64,000 nt of DNA from Thinopyrum elongatum (taxonomy: Eukaryota > Streptophyta > Magnoliopsida > Poales > Poaceae): assembly GCA_011799875.1 (NCBI GenBank), contig CM022302.1:58197599-58261598 (forward strand), in the 5' to 3' direction. The notes beneath the pieces are model-generated. The model was given only the letters and a program-made list of their open reading frames with translations, ran no database searches and was not told the origin of the DNA. Every line of letters begins with the position of its first letter. The stretch's first letter is position 1. Positions 1-10,618 of the stretch are shown in pieces. A program made the position numbers and the translations under genes.

Positions 1-488
1 AAGGATACACTACAACTTATTAATGTACTTACATTGTTGTATAGAAGCATCACCTTGAAAATGAGGGCTGCAATAAATTCTCATATCAAGCACCATCATC
101 ACCAGCCCATCTTGTTTTCGATCCTGTTTTTGATGGAGAGATAATGGTTAACTCCTGAGAAATCTGCTTCCTAGGCAGTGATAGGAAACATTTTCCATAT
201 GAATTATTGATGGCGTGATTTGTTATTCACGCACTTTTAGTTAAAATATCAGGTTGTACTAGCGATTTGTCATTCAAGTGCAATCCAATATTGATACTAC
301 TGACTCATATTTGAATAATGCTGAATGAATGAGTTTCTGCATTTTAAGTTCGATTTGCATGGAATGGACTCTCCTGAGGTTATAAAATGATGTTGGAACA
401 TGTAATATTTGATGAATAAAATGTACTGTGAACTTTGCATTGCAAAATCACAAGGATAAATCATTTTTCCTCTTATGTTTATCTGTAG

Positions 489-1042
489 ATGAGAAAGAGC
501 AGGGAGAATATGGATGGAAATTTGACTAGTGTACACAAACAAAGCACTCAAGAAAAGTCTGTAGTCCATGTGTCCTCTAAGAAGAAACGTAGTCCTTCCA
601 TGGAGGTAACAAAAATAGCGTATTCATACTAGATTCGTGTTCACAAAATTGGTTTTTATTACTGTATATTATAATTTGAACCTCATTTCAGGTTGGCACA
701 AAAGTGATTCTGAAGTCTTCAGTATATCCAAACAAAAGGCATGTGGCACATGCTAGCATTTTGGGTTGCAATTCAAAAAAAATGGTTGGTGGTGTTGAGC
801 TAGGTCGGCAGTTCATAGAAGTGCAAGTTGATCAACCTATTGAGGAATGTGAGCTCTTGGTAAGGGAAAGGGCAAATTGTAGGACAATTGGCGATGCTTT
901 CACCTCTGGATTAACAATTGCTTGGCCTTCAGCATGTGTATGTCAATGTTTAACTTCTTGGGTTTTGTTAAATTAAATTTACGATATACATAATGTAGTT
1001 GTATCTGATTTTTTTTTTCAGATTGAGAGGTTTAGTGGTTGA
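489..1042 (+). CDS. CACTA-encoded DUF8039-like protein, last three exons
   Basis: Three exons join cleanly: 489-605, 692-937 and 1022-1042, with GT-AG introns at 606-691 and 938-1021. The third exon ends in TGA. The first exon follows a pyrimidine/TAG acceptor at 488, so further exons may lie upstream and the ATG at 489 need not be the start. The middle exon encodes a compact domain with VGTKVILKS, VGGVELG, FIEVQVDQPI, ELLVRERANCRTIGDA and LTIAWPSAC motifs. It resembles the DUF8039-type domain found in the accessory ORF of plant CACTA elements, and a related domain lies in the second CACTA near 17855-17655. The first exon is Lys/Ser-rich (KKKRS) and could hold a nuclear signal. Function is unknown; a role in binding transposon ends is inference. 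Confidence 0.6.
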
Positions 1043-1439
1043 GTTGATTCGGATGCTTTTGCTTATGAGGAATCGAGATGCAAATATGACATATTGATGC
1101 AAGAAAGATTTGAGGGGCACATTCTAGTGAACATGAATAGGGGTGCCACATGGTTTCAGTGATAGGAAATCTTTCGAATACTATAGTTTACATTAGTGGG
1201 TTGAGAAATGTATTTTTTTTTCTAAAATATGGATCTTCTATATGTTTATTGTTACAAATGCTATGGAATGGCATGGACCATATTGATATTTTATATCCTC
1301 GTGCATATATGCAAGCTTTATGTCCATGGCCTTTTTATATAGTATACACTGTGTGTCGTATGCTTATCGATTTTCACTATGAGGAAGTATAAAAACAAAT
1401 TTGTATTGATACAATATTTCATTAAAAATGTTTACAATA
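1043..1439. other. CACTA 3' flank without recognisable gene
   Basis: AT-rich sequence between the last exon and the subterminal array. Open frames here are short and match nothing I recognise. It is probably the 3' untranslated part of the CACTA gene. Confidence 0.4.
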
Positions 1440-1940
1440 GCACATTGGACTAATTATGTCATGTTACTATAGTTAGGAAAAGGTGTTACTAGGTTGGCTA
1501 CCAATCACCACTACACATGTTACAATATATACAAAAAAATTTGTTACTGTTGCGTTGCTACAATAAAGAAAATATGTTGCTGAAATATCAAAACATGTTA
1601 CAAAGGCCTATTGTAATTACTACAAATCATTAATAATTGTGTTGCAATTTTGTTAAACCGTGTTACTAACCATGTTGCTACACCAGGAAAAACATGTTAC
1701 AAAGTGTGTGCCTATAGTTCTCAAAAAGTGTTACCAGGGCCTTCGGTAACACATATGGCTTGTGTTGCAACAATACAATAGTAACACGTTTAAATACATA
1801 TAGGAACAACTGTTATGTGCTACAATAGACACCACCTAGTAACATAGCCTACAGGAACACATACAAAAGTGTGTTACTGTGCACTTCAGTAACACAATAT
1901 CTAAGATGTAGTAGCACATCAACGTGTTACAAGAGATCAA
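1440..1940. repeat. CACTA subterminal repeat array (TGTTAC motif)
   Basis: The hexamer TGTTAC, or its complement GTAACA, recurs roughly every 20-40 bases on both strands up to the terminus at 1953. In CACTA elements such subterminal repeats are binding sites for the transposon's own DNA-binding protein. That role is family knowledge and not shown here. Confidence 0.7.
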
Positions 1941-1953
1941 TCCTGTAGTAGTG

Positions 1954-2183
1954 GCTGTAGTCAATCTCGTCATAATATGACTATTTAGATACATTATTAC
2001 TGAGCATTTTTTCTGCCCTCTCAGGCCATTAGCATTTCTAGCCGTCGGATCTGAACTTGTGGTCATTTCTAAGCGTTGGATCTTCACTTAATCCTGCCTG
2101 TACATTTTTTTAGAGCGTCTGGGCCGAATATAGTGATGCACGGGCTGGCCGCTACTCCTGTGACAAAATCCCTGGTCCGTCGT
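1954..2183. other. Unassigned sequence between two elements
   Basis: No coding signal. A short direct repeat of the type CATTTCTA(A)GC(C)GT(C/T)GGATC occurs twice near 2036-2085. Otherwise I see nothing in it. Confidence 0.3.
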
Positions 2184-2812
2184 TATGTATATATAGTTTA
2201 AATAAGCACCCGGTACTTTAGCATTGCTTTACGTAGGATGGTCTACTATTTGCACTCTTACTGACTTATTGTGTTCTCATTTTTTTTCTCCTTAAAATAT
2301 TATTTGTTTTTATGTTTACACATTGGTACTGTATACGTAGCTAAAAAACCCTATGCTAGAATGAATTCGAGTGCTAGTTTTAGCTCGCTGTCATGTGCAG
2401 CTTACGAAGGCAACCTGACAATCGCAAGGAAAAAAATGTCCAAGGGAAACATGTGGGACAATAATAGCATGTTGTGGTCATGCTGACATCAGCACATGCA
2501 AAAGCATCCGGACTGCTTTCGGCTAGGCTGATGCATAAACGTCCGTCTTCGTTTACAGAACGCAGTAGCTTTGGACTGCCTATTATCTTTTTCTTTAGTG
2601 GGGACTGCCTATTTTTTTTTTTTGCGGTAACTGCCTATTATCTTTTCTCCAACGCAAGGCATAAGGACATGATTCGTAAATGTACCTTCTATATATGTAT
2701 AACGTGATGGTTCAATTTGCTTGGTACATACACGTAATCAGATTACGTAAAAACTTTTAAATTTCAGCCATTATTATTCTAATCGAACGGTGGAAATAAT
2801 ATTAGGTTTGCG
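2184..2812 (-). mobile_element. Deleted, inverted relative of the 44282-45712 Helitron segment
   Basis: Read on the minus strand, this stretch matches 44282-45712 over long runs: the GTACCGGGTGCTTATTTAAAC block at one end, and the CCTTGCGTTRGAGAAAA and GGAAATAATATTA blocks at the other. It lacks the 816-bp inverted-repeat element present in the other copy at 44453-45268. It has no Helitron termini, so it is probably a truncated member of the same family that kept the state before that element inserted. Confidence 0.6.
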
Positions 2813-4238
2813 GGCTCTGTTCCGCGCGCTGCCGATCTCGGCCCTCAAACCGTAAAACCACACAATGCAATTGACCATGATTTTAACAAATAAAACACAA
2901 ATTCCGAGAATTTAAACACAGTTTTGGTGACATTTGAACATAGTTTTCGCACCACAGCTCAAAAGACGTGGCATCCATCATCACTCATCCATCATCATCA
3001 TCATCACAAGATGAAATCTTCACCGCCACCATTGCCACCACCACTTGCCGAACCACCACCGAACCTTGGCACCGCATGGCCTCTTGCGGCTAGCTTCCTC
3101 CTCTCCAAGATCTCCAACCTTGCTATGTCATGCCATTCTTTGGTGAGCTCATCCATCCCATTCCGATTCATCATCATGATCTTGTTCTCCTCTTGAAGGA
3201 GCTTGACCATGGCTTTGTTCTCCTCGGCCATGGCTCTTCTCTCCTCAGTGGCGGCCTTGCGCATGGTTTTCTCCTTGAGTAGTTGCCACTTCTCTTGCTT
3301 CTCATGAGCCTTCTTCTCGGGCAACTCCTTCTTTGCCTCCAATGTCTTGATCACCAATACCTCATTGGACTTGACCATGTGATCTAGCTTGTCCCGCAAG
3401 CTTGATGCCTCCGCTTCCTTCTTGATCTTGTCCTTGGCCTTCTTGTTTCCATCGGGCTTGTTCTTGTTTCTTGGGCCATCATCATCATCCATCTTAGTGA
3501 GTGCACCTCTCTTCGGTGGGGATTCTTTGTCAATCAACTTCCACTTCTCGCTATCTTGAAGAAGTTTCCAACAATACTCAAGTTGAAATGACTTGTGACC
3601 GGAAGCTTCCATGTCGGGGGAGGTGTTGGCGGGGTAGCTCTTGTGGTGGGCTTCTTGCGTTTCACACCCAAAACCTTCCCTTTCTTCGCCGGCGCGGGCC
3701 GGACCGGATTCGCAGCGGCGGCGGCGGGAGCGCGTGCCTTCCCGGCGGGGCCTGCGGGAGCGCCGCCCTGGACGACGACGTTGCCCTGCCGCTTGCGGGG
3801 TGGCGCGGTGGAGCCTTGAACGACGACGGGCGCGACATCGCCGGCGACAAGATCTGCCGAAGGGGTTGGCGCGTGGATGGCATCCACGGTGACGGGCGAC
3901 GGCTGGGAGGCTTCCATGGCGGCGATACGAAGCCGGGGAAGGTGCACCAGAGCAGGCGGAGGGAGGTCGTTGGCTGCGGAGGGAAGGGGAAGCGGGAACT
4001 GCCACGCGGAAATGTCCCTCCTGCCAAACCTCGCAGCAGATAGGGGTCAAGCTCGGGTCGGCCTCCCACCCCGTGTATCTAAAGGTTGAGGGCGAAGATT
4101 TGCCGCACCCCGTAATTTTTTTTACAGGCCGCGGGGCGATACGGTGTCTGATCGGGCCACTTTTTTCGTCCAAAACCGTAAACAGGCGGTTATTTTGCGG
4201 GTCGGCGCGATATAAGGAGTCTGCTAGATATGCTCTTA
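2813..4238 (-). mobile_element. PIF/Harbinger-like element relic (boundaries uncertain)
   Basis: The stretch contains a minus-strand pseudogene with a NAM-associated domain, a kind of gene often carried by Harbinger-type elements as their second ORF. The right end reads CTGCTAGATATGCTCTTA; its complement starts TAAGAGCATATCTAGCAG, close to the GAGCATCTC(C/T)AGCAG termini and TAA target site common in grass Harbinger elements. I could not recognise a matching left terminus, so the left border is only the edge of the preceding element. Confidence 0.35.
3004..3917 (-). pseudogene. NAM-associated-domain protein (Harbinger ORF1 type), frameshifted and internally deleted
   Basis: Two minus frames carry the protein. 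The N-terminal part starts at the ATG at 3917 (MEASQPSPV) and runs through a Pro/Ala-rich segment to KVLGVKRKKPTTRA in one frame. The C-terminal part, in another frame from about 3640 to the stop at 3004, begins GHKSFQLEYCWKLLQDSEKW and continues as a Lys/Glu-rich coiled coil ending in a Gly-rich tail. The C-terminal part is the NAM-associated domain seen in many plant transposon-linked proteins. Family members normally have a SANT/Myb-like domain between these parts. It is missing here and the frame changes at the junction, so this is a broken copy. In intact elements this protein is thought to bind DNA and assist the transposase. Confidence 0.6.
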
Positions 4239-4583
4239 GGAAGCCACCGAGTGAATCACCAAGAGGAACACGGATACCCTACCGGATCGCGTTGACCGAC
4301 CTGTTGAGCAGCTCGCCCGTGGTCGCCTGTCCCTCGACCGTCTCGACGGCGGCGGTACGCCCGCGCTGAAGGACGATGATGCTGCGAGGGAGCCATGCTA
4401 GGCACGGGTTGGGGGCCGAGGCCGTGGCCTACCAGTGAGATAAGGGGGAATCCCAGGTATCGTCAGGAGCATCAGAGGAAGCATGCAGCATATGTGATGT
4501 GGAGTGGATCATTGTCCGCATCAGCTCATACGTGTTGGAGTACAACGCATGCCTGCGGTTGCTTATTTGATCCCGGGAATAGA
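4239..4583. other. GC-rich unassigned fragment
   Basis: GC-rich at 4240-4440, with several overlapping short open frames on both strands. The minus strand carries a frame reading VLQRGRTAAVETVEGQATTG that looks protein-like, but I cannot name a family. It may be a captured gene fragment. Confidence 0.25.
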
Positions 4584-4656
4584 GGGCCAGTTCTTTTGGC
4601 CAATTCTGGGAGAAGCTGGGAGGGGGCCAATTCTCCCCGGCCAAAAGAAGTGGCCC
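4584..4656. repeat. 73-bp inverted-repeat MITE
   Basis: The ends GGGCCAGTTCTTTTGGCC and the complement GGGCCACTTCTTTTGGCC form an 18-bp terminal inverted repeat with one mismatch around a very short centre. AGA flanks both sides. It is too short to encode anything; the superfamily is undetermined. Confidence 0.55.
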
Positions 4657-4685
4657 AGAGATAGCTCTGCAGCTGATAATCACTA

Positions 4686-4995
4686 CTCCCTCCGTCTAGG
4701 TGCATTACGCATCTTAGAAGGTGCACCGCAACCTAGGCGCGAAGAGATTGCGCTAGAAAAAAAACTAAATCATGGAGAAAGCCAATCACATCATTCCTTT
4801 CTCAACTAAAAACATGCTATTAATTAGAAGTCCTCTTCAAATCAAATAACGTGGCGAAAAATTGCATGCATTGGTCCTTCAATTAATAGATAGGGTCTAA
4901 TTAATATGCATGCAACTAGTACTACTGTTTCGCGCCTTACCGATTTGGGATTGTTTGATTTTCGTTAGATGCCTAATACGCAGACACGGAGGGAG
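4686..4995. mobile_element. Stowaway-type MITE (Tc1/Mariner)
   Basis: It begins CTCCCTCCGTCTAGGTGCAT and ends in the complement of CTCCCTCCGTGTCTGCGTAT. TA dinucleotides at 4684-4685 and 4996-4997 form the target duplication. CTCCCTCCGT termini with a TA duplication are diagnostic of Stowaway MITEs in grasses. The 310-bp length is within the usual range and there is no coding capacity. Confidence 0.85.
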
Positions 4996-4997
4996 TA

Positions 4998-5672
4998 CTG
5001 TCAGTCCGATCGACTATACGCGCGCATGGCAGTATGTCATGATTAGGTTAAGTGGGCACTGTCCGAGTGCACTGCTCCTGTACTTTAATTCTTTTCATTG
5101 CGGGACCTGTACTCCTTCAATTCTATTTTCACATCCACACTCTAGTTCCTGGGATATCCATGCATGCATGTCTTTAACTTACGTCTCGAAATTAATATCA
5201 ATCTCTACATGAAATAGTTTGGGATCGAACACTCCACATCACATATGCTGCATGCTTCCTCTGATTCAAAATGCAAGTTCTGACACAGTCCACAATAGTA
5301 TGAAATTTCGACCATCAATTTTCATGCAACATGTTGCCTCTAGTAATACCAAGTTGATATTTTGTAGTACTATATGTTAGTAATTTTTATTTTTTTTGCT
5401 GATAGCCAAACTTAGAAATATTTGACTGATGAGATTCTAAAATGACTTATATCTTGGAGAGGGGTTCCCTTCGGTATTTACCGCATATGCCATCCATGCA
5501 CTATTTATCCCCTCTCTCGAAGAGTTGATGTCATTTGGACAGGAACATAGTATTTGCGTCCAAATTTACGACTCAAGCGGCGCATTACCTAGGTAAATTA
5601 GGTCTAGAGCGCCATCCGACGAGACAAAACACCGACTTCATGATTGTGCCCGTTGAGACAAAACACCGACTT
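4998..5672. other. Unassigned AT-rich sequence
   Basis: No recognisable gene. Near the right end GAGACAAAACACCGACTTCA occurs twice (5622-5641 and 5661-5680), and the second copy supplies the 5' target duplication of the adjoining LINE. Confidence 0.3.
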
Positions 5673-6962
5673 CAGCTAAGCTGGTCTTGCTTAAGTCATG
5701 CATTGCTAGTATCCCTATGTATTTGATGTCGGTTATCAAGTTTCCTAAATGGGCCATCAAAGCCATTACGTCACAGATGGCACATTTTTTCTGGGAGGAT
5801 CTAGGTGATAATCATAAGTATCGCCTAGCTAACAGGGGGCTTATCTCTCAAAAAAAGGCTTTTGGTGGCCTGGGTGTCCCTAACTTGAGAGAATTTAACA
5901 TGGCTTTGTTAGCGTCGTGGTCTAAAAGATATTTTCAGGACAGTGATAAGGATTGGTTTAGATTAGTGGACCACAAATATAGGACTGATAAGCCTAACTT
6001 GCTATGGTCTAAATAGGGTGTGGGTTCCCCTTTCTGGAAGGATGCAACTTGGGCTCTTGCTTGTGCAAGGCCTTTCTACCGATGGATCTTGGGGAATGGT
6101 GAGAGAATTAGTTTTTTGCATGATATCTGGGCGGGGGATTCTTCCCTCAAGACCCAATTTTGGGATGTCTACAATATTTGCCAGCAGCAAAAATGTGTGG
6201 GTGCTCAAGTTTGGGATGGGGAAACTTTAAAACTCTCCTTTAACAGATGTGTTGATGAGGGGTTCCTTACTAAATGGCAAGACCTAATCCAGGTAATATC
6301 TACCAAAATACCAAACTGTGAGGAGGACCTCCCCATCTGGATGTTGGAAGCATCGGGGGTGTACACTGTGAGTTCTTTCTATAATCTGGTCAACTGGGGT
6401 GGGGTTTCTACCCCCTTGTGGAAGATTTTTTGGAAAATTTTGGTCCCACATAGGTATCTGGTGTTTTTGTGGTTGGCATTTTATAATAAAATTCTTAGCA
6501 GAGGCAATCTGTGTAAGAGGTGTCCTGTTAATGATGTGACCTGTGTATTTTGTGGTGAAAATGAATCAGTCCAGCACTTGTTTTTTTGACTGTATAGTGG
6601 CTAATGACATTTGGAAAGATATTGCTGAATCCTTTGATTTCCAGTACCCCAATAATATGATTGAGTTGTCTAGTCTCTGGAGTGTTAATAATAAGGAATC
6701 TGTGGTGAATATTGCTTGTGTTGCTGCCATTTGGAGCATTTGGACCATGTGTAACGATATGTGTTTCCAGGGCGTGCCGTGGACAAGTACTCGCGTGATC
6801 TTGGGAAGGGCCAGCTCTTTACTTCATCAGTGGAAGATCCTCTGTGTGGGCGACCAGTCGGTATTGCTACGGCGCTGTCTCCTGTTCCTGGACCGTCGAA
6901 GAGGCGAGCTGCTGCGAATCGCTTGGACCGGAAGCTCGGAGCTAGCGCGGAGGGTGGACTAG
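5673..6962 (+). pseudogene. LINE reverse transcriptase, C-terminal part with zf-RVT domain
   Basis: Reading starts in the thumb/connection region after the polymerase core (LVLLKSCIASIPMYLMSV, then KFPKWAIKAI and FFWEDLGDNHKYRLANRG). It continues into the zf-RVT region typical of plant LINEs: WKILVPHRYLVFLWLAFYNK, then Cys residues in LCKRCP and CVFCGENESVQHLFFDC, then IWSIWTMCNDMCF. The polymerase active site is not present because of the 5' truncation. An in-frame TAG interrupts at 6014-6016, and a frameshift occurs in the T run at about 6580, after which the reading continues in another frame to 6962. It cannot make an active protein. Confidence 0.85.
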
Positions 6963-7250
6963 GCGGCTTCATGCTGAGAGCACACTCGGGTTGATGTCTC
7001 CCCCCGAGTGGGGGATGATCTGATTGTAATAGGCCTAGTTTCCTTCCTGCCTTACTTTGGTAGTTTGCAAAAACGTTTATGTTTGCTGGGTGCCTGTGTG
7101 GCCAGATTCTTACTTTCGCTGCTGTAGTTTTCTTTTCCGATCCTGCTACTCTGGCTAGATCCGAGAGCTTTGAAATGTTGGCTTGGGTGTTGTGCCCTGT
7201 TTTTAATAAAAATGGGGTGGGAGGAAACCCCTTTTGATCCAAAAAAAAAA
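5673..7250 (+). mobile_element. 5'-truncated L1-like LINE with poly-A tail
   Basis: The element starts abruptly inside the reverse-transcriptase ORF, ends with a run of about 12 A at 7241-7252, and is bracketed by AACACCGACTT (5662-5672 and 7251-7261). Five-prime truncation, a poly-A end and a target duplication of around 11 bp are the signature of target-primed reverse transcription. The sequence after the ORF (6963-7240) is the 3' untranslated part. Confidence 0.85.
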
Positions 7251-7261
7251 AACACCGACTT

Positions 7262-7378
7262 TACATGAACTTTGAACTTTATTTTCATTCTGCAAGTATA
7301 CGAGTACATGAGTTATTATAAACAAACAACAAGATGTACCTTTTTTTAGTCTGGCACATCTAACTAGTTTACGATGTA
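7262..7378. other. Short flank between LINE and Copia LTR
   Basis: AT-rich with no coding signal. It is the continuation of the pre-insertion sequence around the LINE. Confidence 0.3.
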
Positions 7379-8318
7379 TGTTAGAATAATGGGCTTCACC
7401 CATGTATTTTCTGAAATTCCTAAAGAAAATCTTAAAAGCCCATGTATAAAATGGCAAGTGGGGATCTAAAGTTTAGTCCCACCTCGGAAGTGGAGAAGGT
7501 GTAAGACATCTTTATACAGTGGGTTCTCCTCACTCCACTAAGTGATGGGTTGAGAAGAGAGAGAACACCACATGCGCGCTCGCCTGGCCTGGGTGGGCTC
7601 GGGCGCGGGCGTGCGACATGCACGTGAATGGTCCGTGGCCTTGCAGGAGCGTGGCTTCCTTTTGACATTTTATTTTTTGGTGTCTTGGCAGACAAGTTGA
7701 TTGTATTCTTGTCTGGTAAGTTTATGACTTGAAAACCAAGTCAGTTTGAGATCGTGATCGCGACACGAAACCGCCTTTGGTTCTCCTATATATACGACTT
7801 ACCGGCCACTGCCAAAGATACACCTAAACAAGTTAGGATTATGCCTCATCTCGCAACTTGTGCCGCCACCGTAGTCTACTCCATCCCGAACGCTGACGTG
7901 CACCGACGGGCGGGAGAGCAGGTCTCCGGAACCTCTCGCCCTTGTGATCCTGCACTGGGAGAGGACGAATTAGATTTTTGGGAAGCGCTCCGCGCGACTG
8001 CTCAAGTTCGTCACCACAGGTCGTTTTCCATCCAAGTTGGGCGGCGACGCATACCGGCGTCATCAACGTCGTCGGCTTCGTCCGGTCTTCACCAACATCG
8101 TCATCAACAACATCACTTGTGCAACAGCCACCACTGCTTGTTCTGCAGCCAATCAGTACACGCGTTGTCATCTGATCATGTCTCTACTTATGTTTGCTGT
8201 TGCATGTGCGATGCTGCTGTTTTGTTCATCTAGTATGCTAGAGCTATGCATGCTAATTACTGTTCTAGTCATGAATTATTTACTGGAATTAATCACAAAT
8301 TTGCCTAATTTTCTAACA
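7379..8318 (+). repeat. Copia 5' LTR
   Basis: It aligns along its length with 42312-43279. It contains TATA-like boxes (TTTATACAG near 7512 and TATATATACGAC near 7787) that could drive transcription. The sequence directly after the LTR (ATCCAAAAACC) does not resemble the expected TGGTATCAGAGC primer site, so the primer site is mutated or lost. Confidence 0.85.
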
Positions 8319-8357
8319 ATCCAAAAACCTAATTGTATGCAATTTCCTGAGTTAACT

Positions 8358-8976
8358 ATGTCTGGATTCGCTGATGCACTAAGGCCGGATAAGTTTACCA
8401 GTGTGTACTTCAGGAGGTGGCAGGTGAAGTCCACGCTCTGGCTTACTGCTTTTAAAGTTTTCCACGTTAGTACTGGCATGCCAAAGGGAATCTCTGATGA
8501 AGATCAGAGGAAATTCCAGGAAGCCAATACTATCTTTGTGGGATGCGTTCTGATTGTTCTTGCTGGCCGTCTGTGTGGTGTGTACATGTACATACAAGAT
8601 GGGAAGACTTTGTGGGATGCATTGAATGCTAAATTTGGTGCAACAGATGCAGGCAGTAAATTGTACATCATGGATCGTTTTCACGACTACAAGATGATGA
8701 ATAACCGTTCTGTAGGTTAACAAGCTCATGAGATACATTTAATTGTAAAGAAACTTGAACTCCTTAAGTGTGATTTACCCAACAAATTCATGGCTGGGTG
8801 CATGATTGCAAAGTTGCCTCCTTCATGGAGGAATTTCATCACTACTCTGAAACATAAGAGACATGATATATCAGTTGAAAATCTGATAGCATCTCTTGAT
8901 GTTGAGGTGAAAGCTTGGGCTAAAGACACTACTGAGAAAGGAGGCGAGCTTCAGCCTAGCGCCAATATGGTGCAGA
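8358..8976 (+). pseudogene. Copia gag, N-terminal part (UBN2 type), cut by CACTA insertion
   Basis: The start is the ATG at 8358 (MSGFADALRPDKFT), the usual opening of Triticeae Copia gag proteins. Motifs include YFRRWQVKSTLWLTA, LWDALNAKFG and LPPSWRNFITTLKHKR of the UBN2/gag family. An in-frame TAA at 8718-8720 breaks the protein, and reading continues in the same frame to 8976, where the CACTA element begins. The remainder of gag lies at 33929-34101, in phase if the transposon and one copy of its target duplication are disregarded. Gag would form the virus-like particle that packages the element RNA. Confidence 0.85.
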
Positions 8977-9245
8977 CACTAGTGGAGAAACGGCCTTTAG
9001 TCCCGGTTCACCAACTAGGACTAATAAATCGGGACTAAAGGCCCCCACCCTTTACTCCCGGTTGGCCACAACCCGGGACTAAATCCCTGCCACGTGGCCG
9101 GCAGCGTGCGCCGGGGGCTGGGGACCTTTAGTCCCGGTTGGTGACACCAACCGGGACTAAAACCCTGCCACGTGGCCGGCAGCGCGCGTCGGGGGCTGGG
9201 GACCTTTAGTCCCGGTTGGTGACACCAACCGGGACTAAAGGTTTA
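8977..9245. repeat. CACTA subterminal repeats, left end
   Basis: At least six copies of TTTAGTCCCGG or its complement CCGGGACTAAA occur, often as inverted pairs around GTTGGTGACACCAACC. The duplicated segment with CACGTGGCCGGCAGCG appears twice (9091 and 9170). These are probable transposase/TNPA-type binding sites. Confidence 0.85.
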
Positions 9246-9386
9246 GGGGTTTAGGGTTTATTGTATATTTTTTCTTTTTATTTTGTGTTTTTCATTTAAT
9301 TCTTTTTCATTTCAAACATATTTTACGCTACTACATACTGTACACGTTATGCATATATAATAGAATTTCTCATAGAAGCAATCTAG
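9246..9386. other. CACTA 3' region, AT-rich
   Basis: No gene. A short GGTTTAGGGGTTTAGGGTTTA stretch resembles two plant telomere units but is too short to call. This is CACTA sequence between the subterminal array and the nested LTR element. Confidence 0.4.
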
Positions 9387-10618
9387 TGAAAAAAAATGTG
9401 ATGCATCAGATGCCAGAATATTTGCATCAGAGAAGAAGGCGGAGTTCAAGATTCAAGCCAACGGTGTGAGCAATCTATGTGCATTGCTTATATAATTAGA
9501 AGACACTGGAGGCAAGCCAACCATCCACCGGGAGACAATGCTCACGTGAAGAATGGCGAAGATTCCTGAAGATTGAAGCCTGTCGGGCACTTTCTCTTGC
9601 ACTTATCCATATTTTAGAAGGACATGCATGTACCCTAGTAGGACACGCGTGCATGCTACCGTATATAAAATAAATAAGTGAGGGCCTCGCTGGCAGTCGA
9701 GCGAAGGCTCCCGAAGGCTCTCTTGTAGCCATCTCTCGCCTATAAAAGGAGTGGTTGGCCAAGATGAAGGAAGGCACCAAGGAACGAGGCACCAGACACC
9801 GAGCACCTGAGAGAGAGCACTCAGACCTCAAGCAAGAACCAGCTCTCCTCCCCTTTAGTAGATTAGCCACCACCACCACCTGGTAGTATAGCCAAGAAGG
9901 CGCTGAGATCGCCAGGAATATCAAGGTAATCTCCTAATTCGTGTGTAATCCCTTCGGGGTTTCCCCGAAAGGGAAAACCATATGTAAATTATGTTGTTGA
10001 AATGATGTAGTTTCTTTGGTTTCACTTGGCGTTTTCATTTATGAATTTATGGTAAGAGTTCTTATGCTAGGGATCCTATAGGAGAAACCTCTGCGTGTGT
10101 AGTTCTCTGTGTAGCCCAGAGTTAGCGTTGAATGAGAACCTTGTGGCCGTAGAGAAGTGTTCCCTTCTGGTGGAACTGCGTGGGAAGACGATAAGAACTT
10201 AGCCTAATAAATTTGCAATTAAAACCGTCAAGTGAATGTAACTAGCTATATCTGATGCAACATAATGATAAACATGGTGAGTACCGAGTAGGAATATTAC
10301 ACCACTGCGCGTACCGTCGGACGAACTGACTAATCCTCGTCAGACCCTAATTGATCCTGCATATAAGCGAATATTAGCCAAATTAATATCCAGACAAGCA
10401 CCAATAATTGGAATAGTAACGAAAAGTAAAGCCAATAGTACCGAATAGTAAAGCAAATAGTCGCAAATAGTAAGCTGAATATTAACCGCAGACACTGATC
10501 AGCATCAAATAGCACCGCATATATATTATTCGCGCACACTGATATAGACCGCATAATATTAGTGAATAATATTGTGTGAATTTAAGGTATTTTTATTATA
10601 TATTTATATCCCGTGTAG
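9387..10618 (+). repeat. Left LTR of the pararetrovirus-like element
   Basis: It is closely similar to 14549-15656; the right copy lacks about 115 bases present here around 10370-10475. It contains a strong TATA box (TATAAAAGG at 9741) followed by a purine-rich leader, a splice-donor-like CAAGGTAATC near 9926-9935 and AATAAA at 10206. This fits a U3-R-U5 arrangement. Confidence 0.75.
9741..9749 (+). promoter_or_regulatory. TATA box in left LTR
   Basis: TATAAAAGG lies downstream of a GC-richer stretch with repeated CGAAGGCTC motifs. The same box recurs at 14903 in the right LTR. This resembles the compact promoters of caulimovirids and LTR elements. Confidence 0.65.

Larger units (their letters stand above)
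1..1953. mobile_element. CACTA transposon, one end (other end outside window)
   Basis: The inner side holds a spliced CACTA-type gene (489-1042), followed by about 500 bases dense in TGTTAC/GTAACA motifs in both orientations, and then the terminus TCCTGTAGTAGTG at 1941-1953. Read from the other strand this is CACTACTACAGGA, a typical Triticeae CACTA terminal inverted repeat. Clustered short subterminal repeats next to a CACTA terminus are a hallmark of the En/Spm superfamily. The 3-bp target duplication cannot be checked because the other end is outside the window. Confidence 0.8.

Noticed and set aside
9240..9265. Telomere-like GGTTTAGGGGTTTAGGGTTTA
   Set aside because: Only about two TTTAGGG units with an interruption. 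Too short for an interstitial telomere or a healed break.
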